Source: Rhodanobacter sp. AS-Z3
GTDB taxonomy: Bacteria; Pseudomonadota; Gammaproteobacteria; Xanthomonadales; Rhodanobacteraceae
DNA length: 64,000 bases
NCBI RefSeq assembly: GCF_029224025.1
Contig: NZ_CP119392.1
Location: 1,635,001-1,699,000, forward strand
Direction: 5' to 3'
Shown here: one piece after another, positions 9,925-18,992 of the stretch
Layout of the letters: each line of letters begins with the position of its first letter
Position numbering within the stretch: the stretch's first letter is position 1
The notes under the pieces: model-generated
Told to the model about the DNA's origin: nothing
Seen by the model: the letters and a program-made list of their open reading frames with translations, nothing else
The model's database searches: none
Made by a program: the position numbers and the translations under genes

Positions 9925-10923
9925 ATGGCAGTTTCGTCAACTAGTGTGCTGCGGCCGCGTGGCCTCAGCGTCGAACAGCTCGGAGCCAACCGCGCCAAGG
10001 TGGTGGTCGAGCCGCTCGAGCGTGGCTTTGGCCATACCCTGGGCAACGCGCTGCGTCGCGTGCTGCTCTCTTCGATCCCCGGCAGCGCCATCGTCGAGGT
10101 CGAGATCGATGGCGTGCTGCATGAATACACCACCCTGGAAGGCCTGCAGGAGGACGTGATTGAAGTCCTGCTCAACCTGAAAGACGTGGCGATTCGTCAG
10201 CATACCGGCGATGAAGTCACCCTGACCTTGTCCAAGAAGGGCAAGGGCGTGGTCACGGCCGGCGACATTGTCGTCGACCACTCGGTGGAAATCATCAACC
10301 CCGAGCACGTGATCTGCCATCTGACCAAGGACATCGTCCTCAACATGCGTCTGAAGGTGCGTCGCGGCGTCGGCTACCAGCCGGCCAGCACGCGCCAGCA
10401 TCCGGATGATGAAGCACGTCCGATCGGTCGCCTGCAGCTGGATGCGTCGTTCGCACCGGTGTTGCGCGTGGCTTACGAAGTGGACGCCGCTCGTGTCGAG
10501 CAGCGCACCAACCTCGACAAGCTGGTGCTGGACATCGAGACGAACGGTACGATCGGTGCTGAAGATGCAGTCCGCAAGGCTGCTGAAATCATCAACGACC
10601 AGCTGTCCGTGTTTGGTGACTTCTCGCGTCGCGAGAGTGCTACCGACAAGGCCGAGAAGAGCGGTTTCGATCCGCTGTTGCTGCGTCCGATCGATGATCT
10701 GGAGCTCACCGTGCGTTCGGCTAACTGCCTGAAGGCCGAGAGTATCTACTACATCGGCGACCTGGTGCAGAAGACCGAAGTCGAACTGCTGAAAACGCCG
10801 AACCTGGGCAAGAAGTCGCTGACGGAAATCAAGGACGTGTTGGGTGGCCGCGGTTTGGCTCTCGGCATGAAGCTTGAGAACTGGCCGCCGGCGGGTTTGT
10901 CACACGGCATGCAGTTGGGTTGA
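9925..10923 (+). CDS. rpoA: RNA polymerase alpha subunit
   Basis: 332 residues, near E. coli's 329. The N-terminal dimerisation domain (residues about 1-235; [19 protein letters not shown]) seeds RNA polymerase assembly. The C-terminal domain (from about 250; [18 protein letters not shown] and [13 protein letters not shown]) binds UP elements and activators. It is followed by an unusually long 316-bp gap before rplQ. Confidence 0.98.
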   Translation: MAVSSTSVLRPRGLSVEQLGANRAKVVVEPLERGFGHTLGNALRRVLLSSIPGSAIVEVEIDGVLHEYTTLEGLQEDVIEVLLNLKDVAIRQHTGDEVTLTLSKKGKGVVTAGDIVVDHSVEIINPEHVICHLTKDIVLNMRLKVRRGVGYQPASTRQHPDDEARPIGRLQLDASFAPVLRVAYEVDAARVEQRTNLDKLVLDIETNGTIGAEDAVRKAAEIINDQLSVFGDFSRRESATDKAEKSGFDPLLLRPIDDLELTVRSANCLKAESIYYIGDLVQKTEVELLKTPNLGKKSLTEIKDVLGGRGLALGMKLENWPPAGLSHGMQLG

Positions 10924-11239
10924 TTGGCGGTTTGCGATCATTCGTGATCGCAAGCGGCAACGGTGAACTGGCGAGTTCGAGTTTCGGCTCTCTCGCCAGG
11001 CACCACCAGCGGCCCACGTGGCCGCATTGTTTCTTTTGGCGATCCCCTTTGATCGCCGTGTCACCGCGGTTTGGCGAGTATGGGTCTACCTGCTCCGTCA
11101 GCCGTCAAAGTCGGTCATTCATGGCTGCGCTTTCAAACAAGAGCCCGTTCCAGAAAGGCTCCTCATAGCGGGTAACCGCGGGAATCCGGACCTACGTGCC
11201 GGCTTTTCATAACAACAGACATCCACAGAGAATCCAGTC
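10924..11239 (+). promoter_or_regulatory. 316-bp spacer between rpoA and rplQ with three stem-loops
   Basis: No gene is visible. Directly after the rpoA stop there is a perfect 9-bp stem closed by a UUCG tetraloop (10932-10953). A GCGGCC/GGCCGC palindrome follows at 11009-11025 and a 7-bp stem GGCGATC/GATCGCC at 11038-11057. None has a U-run, so none looks like a standard terminator. A processing site or mRNA-stability element separating rpoA from rplQ is inference. Confidence 0.5.
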
Positions 11240-11623
11240 ATGCGCCATCAAAAATCCGGACGCAAATTCAACCGCACCAGTTCGCATCGTGAAGCGATGT
11301 TCAAGAACATGGCTGCGTCGCTGATCAAGCACGAACTGATCCGCACCACCTTGCCCAAGGCGAAGGAACTTCGTCGCGTGGCTGAGCCGCTGATCACGCT
11401 GGGTAAGGTCGATGGCGTTGCCAATCGTCGTCTGGCCTTTGCGCGTCTGCGCGATAGCGAGGCGGTGGGCAAGCTGTTCGTCGAGCTGGGGCCGCGCTAC
11501 AAAGAGCGTCCCGGTGGTTACCTGCGCATCCTGAAGTGCGGCTTCCGCGTCGGTGACAATGCGCCGATGGCGTATGTCGAGCTGGTCGGTCGCCCGCAGG
11601 TCGAGGCTGTCGACGCCGAGTAA
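11240..11623 (+). CDS. rplQ: 50S ribosomal protein L17
   Basis: 127 residues, starting [20 protein letters not shown], an unmistakable L17 opening. L17 lies near the tunnel exit. It ends the alpha operon and is followed 31 bp later by a strong intrinsic terminator. It is detached from rpoA by a structured spacer, so its expression may differ from that of rpoA. Confidence 0.98.
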   Translation: MRHQKSGRKFNRTSSHREAMFKNMAASLIKHELIRTTLPKAKELRRVAEPLITLGKVDGVANRRLAFARLRDSEAVGKLFVELGPRYKERPGGYLRILKCGFRVGDNAPMAYVELVGRPQVEAVDAE

Positions 11624-11654
11624 TCCACTCGCGTTGCAAAGCTCTGCAGTATCG

Positions 11655-11684
11655 AAACCCGGCCGGGCAACCCGCCGGGTTTTT
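11655..11684 (+). terminator. intrinsic terminator after rplQ
   Basis: Stem AAACCCGGC (11655-11663) with GCCGGGTTT (11674-11682), 10-base loop, running into a T-tract that ends at 11684. It ends the ribosomal-protein region. Confidence 0.85.
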
Positions 11685-11737
11685 CGTTTCATTTCGCCGG
11701 GCCTGCCGCGCATTTTTTACGAAATGTCGCAGGCAGG

Positions 11738-11766
11738 CTGACAGCGTCCCGGCGAACCGCTATGGT
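11738..11766 (+). promoter_or_regulatory. candidate dsbB promoter
   Basis: -35 CTGACA (11738-11743), 17-bp spacer, -10 TATGGT (11761-11766), leaving a leader of about 20 bases before the ATG at 11794. Confidence 0.6.
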
Positions 11767-11793
11767 CACGGTTCCGCAACGCAGCAATTCGCC

Positions 11794-12297
11794 ATGAATC
11801 CCTTTCGCTGGTCCTATCGTGTCACCTTCCTCGTCGGTTTTCTGATCTGTGCAGCGCTGCTCGCGTTTGCGCTGTACGCCGAATACGGGTTGGGTATGAC
11901 GCCTTGTCCGTTGTGCGTTTTTCAGCGCATCGCGTTCCTGGTGATGGCGCTGTTCTTCCTGCTCGGCGCCATTCACGCACCGCGTGGCAACGGGCGTTGG
12001 GTCTATACCGGTCTGGTGCTTGCAGGTGCCGTGGGCGGGGTGATCAGCGCGAGTCGCCATCTGTGGCTGCAGAGTTTGCCGGCCGACCAGGTACCGTCCT
12101 GCGGCCCCGGGCTCGGCTACATGCTCGATGCCTTTCCGTTCGCGAAGATGTTGAAGCTGGTGTTCACTGGCTCTGGCGAATGCGCCAAGGTCGAACCCAT
12201 TCTTGGTTTGCCGATGCCACTGTGGAGCCTGCTGTGGTTTATCGCGTTGGCCGTGTTGGCCGTGCTGGTAACGCGCCGTCGCACGGTTTTGAAGTGA
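11794..12297 (+). CDS. dsbB: disulfide bond formation protein DsbB
   Basis: 167 residues with four predicted membrane segments. DsbB re-oxidises periplasmic DsbA and passes electrons to quinones. Both periplasmic cysteine pairs are visible: C38 and C41 in the CPLC motif of the first loop, and C103 and C130 in the second loop, at nearly the E. coli positions. The conserved arginine follows the first pair (FQRIAF). It stands between the rplQ terminator and the DAHP synthase gene with its own candidate promoter. Confidence 0.93.
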   Translation: MNPFRWSYRVTFLVGFLICAALLAFALYAEYGLGMTPCPLCVFQRIAFLVMALFFLLGAIHAPRGNGRWVYTGLVLAGAVGGVISASRHLWLQSLPADQVPSCGPGLGYMLDAFPFAKMLKLVFTGSGECAKVEPILGLPMPLWSLLWFIALAVLAVLVTRRRTVLK

Positions 12298-12325
12298 CTG
12301 ATCCAACTCCTTTCGGGAATTCGAA

Positions 12326-13699
12326 ATGATTCACGCTGTACCCAATGTTTTCGCGCCCAGGGATTGGGAGCCTGCTTCCTGGCAACAGCGCGAGGCATTG
12401 CAACAGCCGCGCTATGACGACCCCGTTGAACTGGCCGAAGCCACCACGCAACTGGCGCGCCTGCCGCCCTTGGTGACCTCGTGGGAAGTATTGGCGTTGA
12501 AACAGTCGCTGGCCGAAGCCCAGGAAGGCACGCGGTTCCTGCTGCAGGGCGGTGACTGTGCCGAGAGCTTTGCCGACTGCAGCAGCCCGATCATTTCCAA
12601 CCGCCTGAAGGTGCTGTTGCAGATGAGCTTGGTGCTGGTGCACGGACTGAAGAAACCGGTATTGCGCGTCGGTCGTTTTGCCGGGCAATACGCCAAGCCG
12701 CGTTCAACCGATGAGGAGACCCGCGATGGCGTGAGCCTGCCGAGTTTTCGCGGCGATCTGGTCAACGGGCCGGAGTTCACGGCCGTTGCGCGTCGCCCCG
12801 ATCCGCAGCGGATGATTCGCGCCCACGCGCATTCGGCGTTGACGATGAACTTCGTGCGCGCGCTGATTGATGGTGGCTTCGCCGATTTGCGTCACCCGGA
12901 ATATTGGGATCTGGCCTGGGTTGAGCATTCGCCGCTGGCGGCGGAATACCGCCAGATGGTCTCGGCCATCGGCGATTCGCTGCGCTTCATGGAAACGCTG
13001 GCCGGTCCGATTGGTGGCTTCTCCAAGGTGGATTTCTTCACCTCGCACGAGGCTTTGCTGCTGCACTACGAGGAAGCGTTGACGCGTGAAGTGCCGCGCA
13101 ATCCCGGCTGGTTCAACCTGTCCACCCATTTTCCGTGGATCGGCATGCGCACCGCGGCGCTCGATGGTGCGCACGTCGAGTACTTCCGGGGCATCCGCAA
13201 TCCGATCGCGGTCAAGGTCGGGCCCACGGTCACGCCCGAGCAGTTGTTGCCGCTGATCGAAGCACTGAACCCGCACGATGAACCGGGTCGGTTGACCCTG
13301 ATTCATCGCATGGGCAACGGCAAGATCGCGGCGGCGCTGCCGCCGCTGCTCGACGCAGTGAAGCGCGAAGGGCGGCGCGTGCTGTGGGTGGCTGATCCGA
13401 TGCATGGCAACACCGAGAGCACTTCGAATGGCTACAAGACCCGCCGCTTCGACAATATTCGCGGCGAGCTCGACCAGGCGTTCGATATCCATGCGGCGGC
13501 CGGTACCCGGCTGGGTGGCGTGCATCTGGAGTTGACTGGCGAAGATGTCACCGAATGCATGGGTGGCGCCCGTGATTTGTCCGAAACCGACCTTGACCGG
13601 GCCTACAAGTCGATGGTCGATCCCCGCTTGAACTACGAGCAGTCGCTGGAGCTTGCGATGCTGATCGTGCGCAAATCGGTGGGACATTCCGACCGCTGA
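12326..13699 (+). CDS. class II 3-deoxy-7-phosphoheptulonate (DAHP) synthase
   Basis: 457 residues of the class II (plant/actinobacterial-type) family that condenses PEP and erythrose 4-phosphate at the entry of the shikimate pathway. Hallmarks are LLQGGDCAE (metal-binding cysteine), RVGRFAGQYAKPRS, and WVADPMHGNT with the metal-binding histidine. Length is as expected. Class II enzymes occur in Xanthomonadales and need no ACT domain, and none is seen. It lies 28 bp after dsbB and may share its transcript. Confidence 0.93.
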   Translation: MIHAVPNVFAPRDWEPASWQQREALQQPRYDDPVELAEATTQLARLPPLVTSWEVLALKQSLAEAQEGTRFLLQGGDCAESFADCSSPIISNRLKVLLQMSLVLVHGLKKPVLRVGRFAGQYAKPRSTDEETRDGVSLPSFRGDLVNGPEFTAVARRPDPQRMIRAHAHSALTMNFVRALIDGGFADLRHPEYWDLAWVEHSPLAAEYRQMVSAIGDSLRFMETLAGPIGGFSKVDFFTSHEALLLHYEEALTREVPRNPGWFNLSTHFPWIGMRTAALDGAHVEYFRGIRNPIAVKVGPTVTPEQLLPLIEALNPHDEPGRLTLIHRMGNGKIAAALPPLLDAVKREGRRVLWVADPMHGNTESTSNGYKTRRFDNIRGELDQAFDIHAAAGTRLGGVHLELTGEDVTECMGGARDLSETDLDRAYKSMVDPRLNYEQSLELAMLIVRKSVGHSDR

Positions 13700-13774
13700 G
13701 CGGGTGACAGCTGTCATCGGCGGTGGCTGGCACGACGCACTGAAGTTTCACGGCCAGATGCGTGAAAGTGGTGA

Positions 13775-14611
13775 ATGCCAACCATTGCCGAGTTAACCAA
13801 GATGCCGCTGAGCAGCCCCGTTTCCCCGCGCGTGAACCCCTGGACCCTTGCCGGACTGGCGTTGCTGTTGCTGCCGCTGCTGACCATGGCGCATGAAGTG
13901 GCGGGCCATGCACTGGCGTGCGTCGCCACCGGCCATATGCCCAGCGAGATCGGTGCGTATTACGTGGAGTGTCCGAATACCGGCCCATGGGCCCGGCGCA
14001 TCGTGGCGATGGCTGGTACCGGCATGGACGTCCTCCTTGCCGTGCTGGCGCTGATTGGCTGGCATCGCGTGCGCCGACCGCTACCGCGGCTGGTGCTGTG
14101 GCTGGTGTTCACGGTGAAGGGCATGGTGGCTGCGGGCTACTGGATGTTCTCCGGTGTTTCCAATCTGGGTGATTGGGGGCCGGACGTGGGTGGTGGTATC
14201 GGCCCGTTGCCGTGGCCCTGGCTATGGCGGGTGGTTCTGTTCGCGGTCGGTTTGTTCTTTTACATCGTGGTGACCCGGCGAGCGATCCGCATGCTGGGCG
14301 CGATGCTCGGCGGCGGCGAGCCAGCACGGCAGGCGCAAAGGCGCATCGCCATGACGATCTACCTGATTGGCGGCGTATCGGCGGTACTGGTCAGCATGGT
14401 CAATCCCCTGGGCATCGTGATCACCCTGATCTCGGCGGTGGCGTCGACCTTTGGCGGCACCGCCGGCTTGTTCAACGTGGCCTACGCGAAACCGCGCGAC
14501 GAGTCGCCGCGGGATTTCGTGATCGGCCGTCACCAGGCGATCATCGTGGCTGGCGTGTTGATGATGCTGGCCTTTGCCACGGTGCTGGGACCTACGTTGT
14601 ACCTGCACTAG
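13775..14611 (+). CDS. multi-pass membrane protein of unknown function with an HEVAGH motif
   Basis: 278 residues with about six hydrophobic segments. The first segment ends in H40-E41-V-A-G-H45, an HExxxH rather than the HExxH of M50 site-2 proteases. A second polar cluster (NLGDWGPD) follows a later segment. A membrane metallopeptidase-like fold is possible, but I do not recognise the family. The gene converges with the amidase gene, with only 18 bp between their stops. The start at 13775 is the longest plausible; 13802 is an alternative. Confidence 0.7.
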   Translation: MPTIAELTKMPLSSPVSPRVNPWTLAGLALLLLPLLTMAHEVAGHALACVATGHMPSEIGAYYVECPNTGPWARRIVAMAGTGMDVLLAVLALIGWHRVRRPLPRLVLWLVFTVKGMVAAGYWMFSGVSNLGDWGPDVGGGIGPLPWPWLWRVVLFAVGLFFYIVVTRRAIRMLGAMLGGGEPARQAQRRIAMTIYLIGGVSAVLVSMVNPLGIVITLISAVASTFGGTAGLFNVAYAKPRDESPRDFVIGRHQAIIVAGVLMMLAFATVLGPTLYLH

Positions 14612-14629
14612 CGGAGGGTGATATCCCGA

Positions 14630-16249
14630 TCAGGGCGAGGCCAGCGGCTTGCCGCCGATGGTGTCGAGGAACTGCGGCGCCTGCCATGCCCTGGCATGCT
14701 GCTCGAAACCGTAGGCGATGGTGATCAGCGTCGGCTCGCTCCACTTTGCGCCAAACAGCACGATGCCGACCGGCAGTCCGTGCGCGAACCCGGCCGGTAC
14801 GGTCATCGATGGATAGCCGGCGACGGCCGCCGGCTGCGAGGCACCACCGACCGTCGGATCACCGCTGACGATGTGGTCGCCGAGTAGCGGATCGGTCATG
14901 AACGCCGGACCCCACGAGGGCGCCAGCAACGCATCCAGATGCTGCGCTTTCAGCGCCGCGTCGATGCCTTGCGGACCGGACAGCCGTTTCGCCTTCGCCA
15001 ATGCCTCGGTATACGCCTTGTCGCTGAGCGGGCCCTTCTGCTCGGCCTGCTCAAACAATTCCTGGCCGAACCACGGCATCTCTTCGCTGGCATGCGCGCG
15101 GTTGAAGGCGATCAGGTCGGCCAGCGTTTTCACGCCCAGTCCTTGGCGCGTGGCCAGGTAGGCGTTGATGTCGTGCTTGAAGTCGTACAGCAGCACGGTC
15201 ATTTGCGGTGCGCCCAATTCAGCCAGATGCGGCACAGTGACCGGATCGATGATGATCGCGCCCTGTGCCTTCATCACGGCGATCGACTGATCGAGCACGC
15301 GATCGGCATTCGGCTCGGCGCCGGCGAACTGGCGCACCACGCCGATGCGCTTGCCCTTCAGTCCATTCGGATCAAGGAAGCGGCTGTAGTCGGTGGCATG
15401 ACGATCGGCCTCGGCGGTTGCCGGGTCGCGCGGGTCGCTGCCGGCAATCACGCTGAGCAACGCAGCCGCATCGGCCACGTTGCGAGCCATCGGGCCGGCG
15501 GTGTCCTGGCTGTGGCTGATCGGCACGATGCCGGCGCGGCTGACCAGGCCAAGGGTGGGCTTGATGCCGACAATCCCGTTCATCGAGGCGGGGCAGATGA
15601 TCGAACCGTCGGTTTCGCTACCTATGGCCACGGTGGCCAGCCCGGCGGCTACGGCGGCCGCCGAGCCGGCACTGGAGCCGCAGGGGTTGCGATCGAGCAC
15701 GTAGGGATTGCGGGTCTGGCCGCCACGCGCGCTCCAGCCGCTGCTGGCATGGCTGGAGCGGAAGTTCGCCCATTCGCTGAGATTGGTCTTGCCGAGGATC
15801 AGCGCACCGGCGTTGCGCAGGCGTTCGACCAGGCCAGCATCACGCGGAGCCGGCGCGCCCGCCAGTCCGAGCGAACCGGCGGTGGTGAGCATGTGGTCAC
15901 CGGTGTCGACATTGTCCTTGAGCAGCACGGGAATGCCGTATAGCCGACCGCGCTTGCTGTCGCTGGCGCGTGCCTCGTCGAGCTGGCGAGCCAGCGCCAA
16001 GGCGTCGGGATTGGTCTCGATCACCGCACGCAGGGTCGGACCGGAGCGGTCGAGCTGGTCGATCCGCTTCAGCAATTGTGTGGTCAGTTGCTGACTGTCG
16101 AGCGTGCCGGCGTCCATGCGCTGCTGCAGCTGGGCGATCGATGCATAGGCGACCTCGGGAGGCGGCGAGGTGGAGGCGTCGGTGGCTGCGGCGGACGTGA
16201 CGAGCAGGGCGGTGGCCAGTGCGGCGAGATGGACGGCTGAACGATTCAC
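14630..16249 (-). CDS. secreted amidase-signature family hydrolase
   Basis: 539 residues from a GTG start. An N-terminal signal peptide (hydrophobic residues 6-21, Ala-rich cleavage region) points to the periplasm. The amidase-signature triad is readable: K111 in LLKDNVDT, the cis-serine S192 in [10 protein letters not shown] and the nucleophile S216 in ETDGSI, with spacing close to the family. It hydrolyses some carboxamide or peptide amide; the substrate is unknown. It is not GatA, which is cytoplasmic and accompanied by gatB/gatC. It diverges from the cytochrome operon. Confidence 0.88.
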   Translation of the reverse strand: MNRSAVHLAALATALLVTSAAATDASTSPPPEVAYASIAQLQQRMDAGTLDSQQLTTQLLKRIDQLDRSGPTLRAVIETNPDALALARQLDEARASDSKRGRLYGIPVLLKDNVDTGDHMLTTAGSLGLAGAPAPRDAGLVERLRNAGALILGKTNLSEWANFRSSHASSGWSARGGQTRNPYVLDRNPCGSSAGSAAAVAAGLATVAIGSETDGSIICPASMNGIVGIKPTLGLVSRAGIVPISHSQDTAGPMARNVADAAALLSVIAGSDPRDPATAEADRHATDYSRFLDPNGLKGKRIGVVRQFAGAEPNADRVLDQSIAVMKAQGAIIIDPVTVPHLAELGAPQMTVLLYDFKHDINAYLATRQGLGVKTLADLIAFNRAHASEEMPWFGQELFEQAEQKGPLSDKAYTEALAKAKRLSGPQGIDAALKAQHLDALLAPSWGPAFMTDPLLGDHIVSGDPTVGGASQPAAVAGYPSMTVPAGFAHGLPVGIVLFGAKWSEPTLITIAYGFEQHARAWQAPQFLDTIGGKPLASP

Positions 16250-16336
16250 GGTAACCCCCGTTTGAGATGAGGCGGCATAGTTTCGCCTGCTTGCAGCTTA
16301 GCGCCGCTTCGTGGCGAATGAGGCGGTAGGCATGCG

Positions 16337-16342
16337 TACAAT
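16337..16342 (+). promoter_or_regulatory. candidate -10 box giving a leaderless transcript
   Basis: TACAAT lies only 6 bp before the ATG at 16349, so transcription would start at or next to the start codon. There is no Shine-Dalgarno sequence and the -35 region is poor. Confidence 0.4.
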
Positions 16343-16348
16343 GCCCGG

Positions 16349-17098
16349 ATGACCATCCTCCTCCGTCCGTTTGTTGCCAGGTCCTTCGCTGTTGCCACGC
16401 TGTTCGTGCTGGCCATGGTTTGCGGATCGGCCAGCCGTGCCGCCGACGCCCCGGTGGTTCCCGATACCTTGCAGCAGCGGATCGCCGCCTGTACCACCTG
16501 CCACGGCGTGCATGGCGAAGGTACGCCAGGCAGCGGGTATTTCCCGCGACTGGCCGGCAAGCCGGCCGCTTATTTGACGCGGCAGCTGCAGGATTTCCAG
16601 AACGGTTTGCGCAAATACGCGCCGATGCAATACACCGTGCGTCAATTACCGCCGGCGTACATGCGCGAGATCGCCGAATACTTCGCAGCGCAGCAAGTAC
16701 CGTACAGCCGATCACCCTTGCCGGCGGTTTCAGTGGCAACACTGCAGCGCGGTGAGGAGTTGCTCGGCAAGGGTGATCCTGCGCGAAAGATTCTTGCCTG
16801 CAGCGCTTGCCACGGAACCCAGTTGACCGGGGTGGAGCCGTCCACACCGGGTCTGGTCGGTCTGCCGTATGACTACATCAGCGCGCAGCTCGGGTCATGG
16901 CGCACACATACGCGTTCCACGGTGGCGCCGGATTGCATGGCTACCGTGGCGAGTCGGTTGAGCGCTTCGGATATCACAGCGGTGGCTGCTGCGCTGGCCA
17001 GTCGCGAGTTGCCGGGCGATACCCATGCACAACCTGCCGGTTCGGTGACGCCGCCGTTGTCGTGCGGCGTGCTCGGCGCCGCCGGGGACAACTCATGA
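16349..17098 (+). CDS. di-haem cytochrome c (c4-like)
   Basis: 249 residues with an N-terminal signal peptide (hydrophobic residues about 12-30). Two haem-attachment motifs are visible: CTTCH at 48-52 and CSACH at 151-155, consistent with two cytochrome c domains in the periplasm. Methionine ligand candidates include M93 in the first domain. It overlaps the next cytochrome gene by 4 bp (ATGA), so the two are co-translated and probably act in one electron-transfer chain. The electron donor is unknown. Confidence 0.88.
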   Translation: MTILLRPFVARSFAVATLFVLAMVCGSASRAADAPVVPDTLQQRIAACTTCHGVHGEGTPGSGYFPRLAGKPAAYLTRQLQDFQNGLRKYAPMQYTVRQLPPAYMREIAEYFAAQQVPYSRSPLPAVSVATLQRGEELLGKGDPARKILACSACHGTQLTGVEPSTPGLVGLPYDYISAQLGSWRTHTRSTVAPDCMATVASRLSASDITAVAAALASRELPGDTHAQPAGSVTPPLSCGVLGAAGDNS

Positions 17099-18384
17099 GA
17101 GCGCTGCGCTGGCTGCTGCTGGCGGCGGTAGTGCTGATCGCCTTATTGCTGGCGTGGCTGGGGTTGGCGGGTGGTCATGCGCCCACGCCACGTTCGGCGA
17201 GCAAGGTTTCGGAAGCCACGCTGGCCGATCCGGCGTTGATTGCGAAAGGGCAGTATCTGGCTACCGTCGGCGACTGCGCCGGCTGTCATACCGCGCAAGG
17301 CGGCGCGCGGTTAGCCGGTGGCCGGGTCATGGTCACGCCGTTCGGTGATATCCCGGTGCCGAATATCACGCCTGATCGCGAGACCGGTCTGGGTGAATGG
17401 AGTTTCGAGGATTTCTGGCAGGCGCTGCATGCCGGCAAGGGACGTCATGGCGAGCTGTTGTATCCGGCGTTTTCGTATACCTCCTACACCAAGGTAAGTC
17501 ACGACGATGCGCTGGCCATGTTTGCCTGGCTGCAGTCGCTGCCGCCGGTGCACCAGCCTGCTCGTGCGCCATCGCTGGCGTTTCCGTACAGTGTGCGCAA
17601 CAGCCTGAAAGCGTGGCGCGCACTGTATTTCAACGAGGGTGAATTCAAGCCCGATCCGGCGCAATCGGCCGAATGGAATCGCGGTGCGTATCTGGTGCAG
17701 GGCCTCGGCCATTGCAACGAATGTCATGCGGCGCGCGATTCGCTGGGTGGTACGGCGAACAACGCGCTTCTCAGCGGCGGAAAGATCCCGGTGCAGGATT
17801 GGTACGCGCCCGATCTGAGCACGCGCGAGCACGGCGGCCTCGAGGGCTGGAGTGCACAGGACATCGTCGACCTGCTGAAGACGGGGCAATCCTCCAGGGG
17901 TGTGGCATTCGGGCCGATGGCGGCGGTGATCTCCGACAGCACCCAGCACATGACCGAGGCCGACCTGCACGCGGTGGCCAACTATCTGCAGTCGCTGCCG
18001 CCGCGCGCTCCGGCGACGGTAGCGACGACACCGTTCGACGCGAAGGCACTGACCGAGCAAGGCAGCAAAGTCTATGCACAGCATTGCGTTGATTGCCATG
18101 GCAAGCAGGGCGAGGGTGTAGCCGGTGTCTATCCGCCACTGGACGGCAATTCCTCGGTGACGGAACCGACCGGCATCAATGCGACGCGAATGGTTTTGCT
18201 GGGCGGTTTTGCTCCGGTCACCGCCGCCAACCAGCGGCCGTATTCGATGCCGCCGTTTGCCCAGCAATTGAGTGATGCCGACGTGGCGGCGGTGGTGACT
18301 TACCTGCGTCGCAGCTGGAGCAACCACGGTTCGATCGTGCGTTCCGAGCAGGTCCGCGCCTCGCGGCATACACCGGTCGATTGA
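17095..18384 (+). CDS. membrane-anchored tri-haem cytochrome c, alcohol/gluconate dehydrogenase subunit type
   Basis: 429 residues from the ATG at 17095. An N-terminal hydrophobic segment (residues 5-26) is followed by three haem motifs: CAGCH (61-65), CNECH (207-211) and CVDCH (331-335). This matches the three-haem cytochrome subunits of membrane alcohol, gluconate and aldehyde dehydrogenases, which pass electrons to ubiquinol or a terminal oxidase. No flavin or PQQ dehydrogenase gene is adjacent, so the partner must lie elsewhere or be the upstream di-haem protein alone. Confidence 0.87.
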   Translation: MRALRWLLLAAVVLIALLLAWLGLAGGHAPTPRSASKVSEATLADPALIAKGQYLATVGDCAGCHTAQGGARLAGGRVMVTPFGDIPVPNITPDRETGLGEWSFEDFWQALHAGKGRHGELLYPAFSYTSYTKVSHDDALAMFAWLQSLPPVHQPARAPSLAFPYSVRNSLKAWRALYFNEGEFKPDPAQSAEWNRGAYLVQGLGHCNECHAARDSLGGTANNALLSGGKIPVQDWYAPDLSTREHGGLEGWSAQDIVDLLKTGQSSRGVAFGPMAAVISDSTQHMTEADLHAVANYLQSLPPRAPATVATTPFDAKALTEQGSKVYAQHCVDCHGKQGEGVAGVYPPLDGNSSVTEPTGINATRMVLLGGFAPVTAANQRPYSMPPFAQQLSDADVAAVVTYLRRSWSNHGSIVRSEQVRASRHTPVD

Positions 18385-18409
18385 GTCGGCTTCGTGTGAC
18401 GCCGCTGTC

Positions 18410-18474
18410 GTAGGGCGGGCACTGCCCGCCGGCTCTTCGCTCATTCAAAAGCCGGCGGGCAGTGCCCGCCCTAC
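18410..18474. repeat. perfect 25-bp inverted repeat between convergent genes
   Basis: Arms 18410-18434 and 18450-18474 are exact reverse complements (GTAGGGCGGGCACTGCC..., 25 bp) around a 15-base loop. It probably acts as a bidirectional terminator or REP element. Its right edge supplies the TAG stop of the minus-strand gene that ends at 18471. Confidence 0.85.
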
Positions 18475-18992
18475 CGTGGCTTGCCGATGGCGTGGTACCG
18501 CTCGCTCAAGGCCAGCCACGGCTTGATGTCCCAGTGACCACGTGCCTGTCCGGAAGGTGACGGCAGCACGAACAGTTGGGTGCTGCCGATCGTCTCGTCT
18601 TGCAGGCCATAGCCGACCGCATGCCCGAGCGCAGCGCGTGCCGCGTTCTTGCTGGTGAAGGCGAGCAGGCGTGGCGAATAGCGTTCGATCTTGCTGCGCA
18701 ACGCGGGTGCGTCGAACGCATCATGCGGCAGTTCGTCGTCATTGCCTGAGTGGCGTTTGGCCAGATCGGTGAGGCCGATGCCGTAGTCGGGCAGCAGCGG
18801 AAATTCCGCCGGAGCCAGCAGGCGCCGCGTCAGGCCAGCTTCGAACAGCGCACGCCAGAACAGGTTGCCGGGGTGGGCGTAGTAGGCGTGTTCTGCGGCG
18901 GAGCGCTTGCCGGCGGCGGTGCCGCAGAACACCAGCGCGAGGCCTGCTTGCAGCAGGTCGGGCAGCACGTGGTCGTCAGTCGGCCGCGACAT
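18471..18992 (-). CDS. Mug/deoxyinosine-type uracil-DNA glycosylase family protein
   Basis: 173 residues from the ATG at 18992, which lies inside the end of the upstream PP-loop gene (17-bp overlap). Family features are an FCGTAAGKRSA loop in place of the NPG loop of Mug, AHPGNLFWRAL (the HPxNRFW motif), and a C-terminal LPSPSG motif. It would remove uracil, hypoxanthine or related lesions from DNA. The stop codon TAG falls inside the 25-bp inverted repeat, so the C-terminus may have been set by insertion of that element. Confidence 0.82.
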   Translation of the reverse strand: MSRPTDDHVLPDLLQAGLALVFCGTAAGKRSAAEHAYYAHPGNLFWRALFEAGLTRRLLAPAEFPLLPDYGIGLTDLAKRHSGNDDELPHDAFDAPALRSKIERYSPRLLAFTSKNAARAALGHAVGYGLQDETIGSTQLFVLPSPSGQARGHWDIKPWLALSERYHAIGKPR

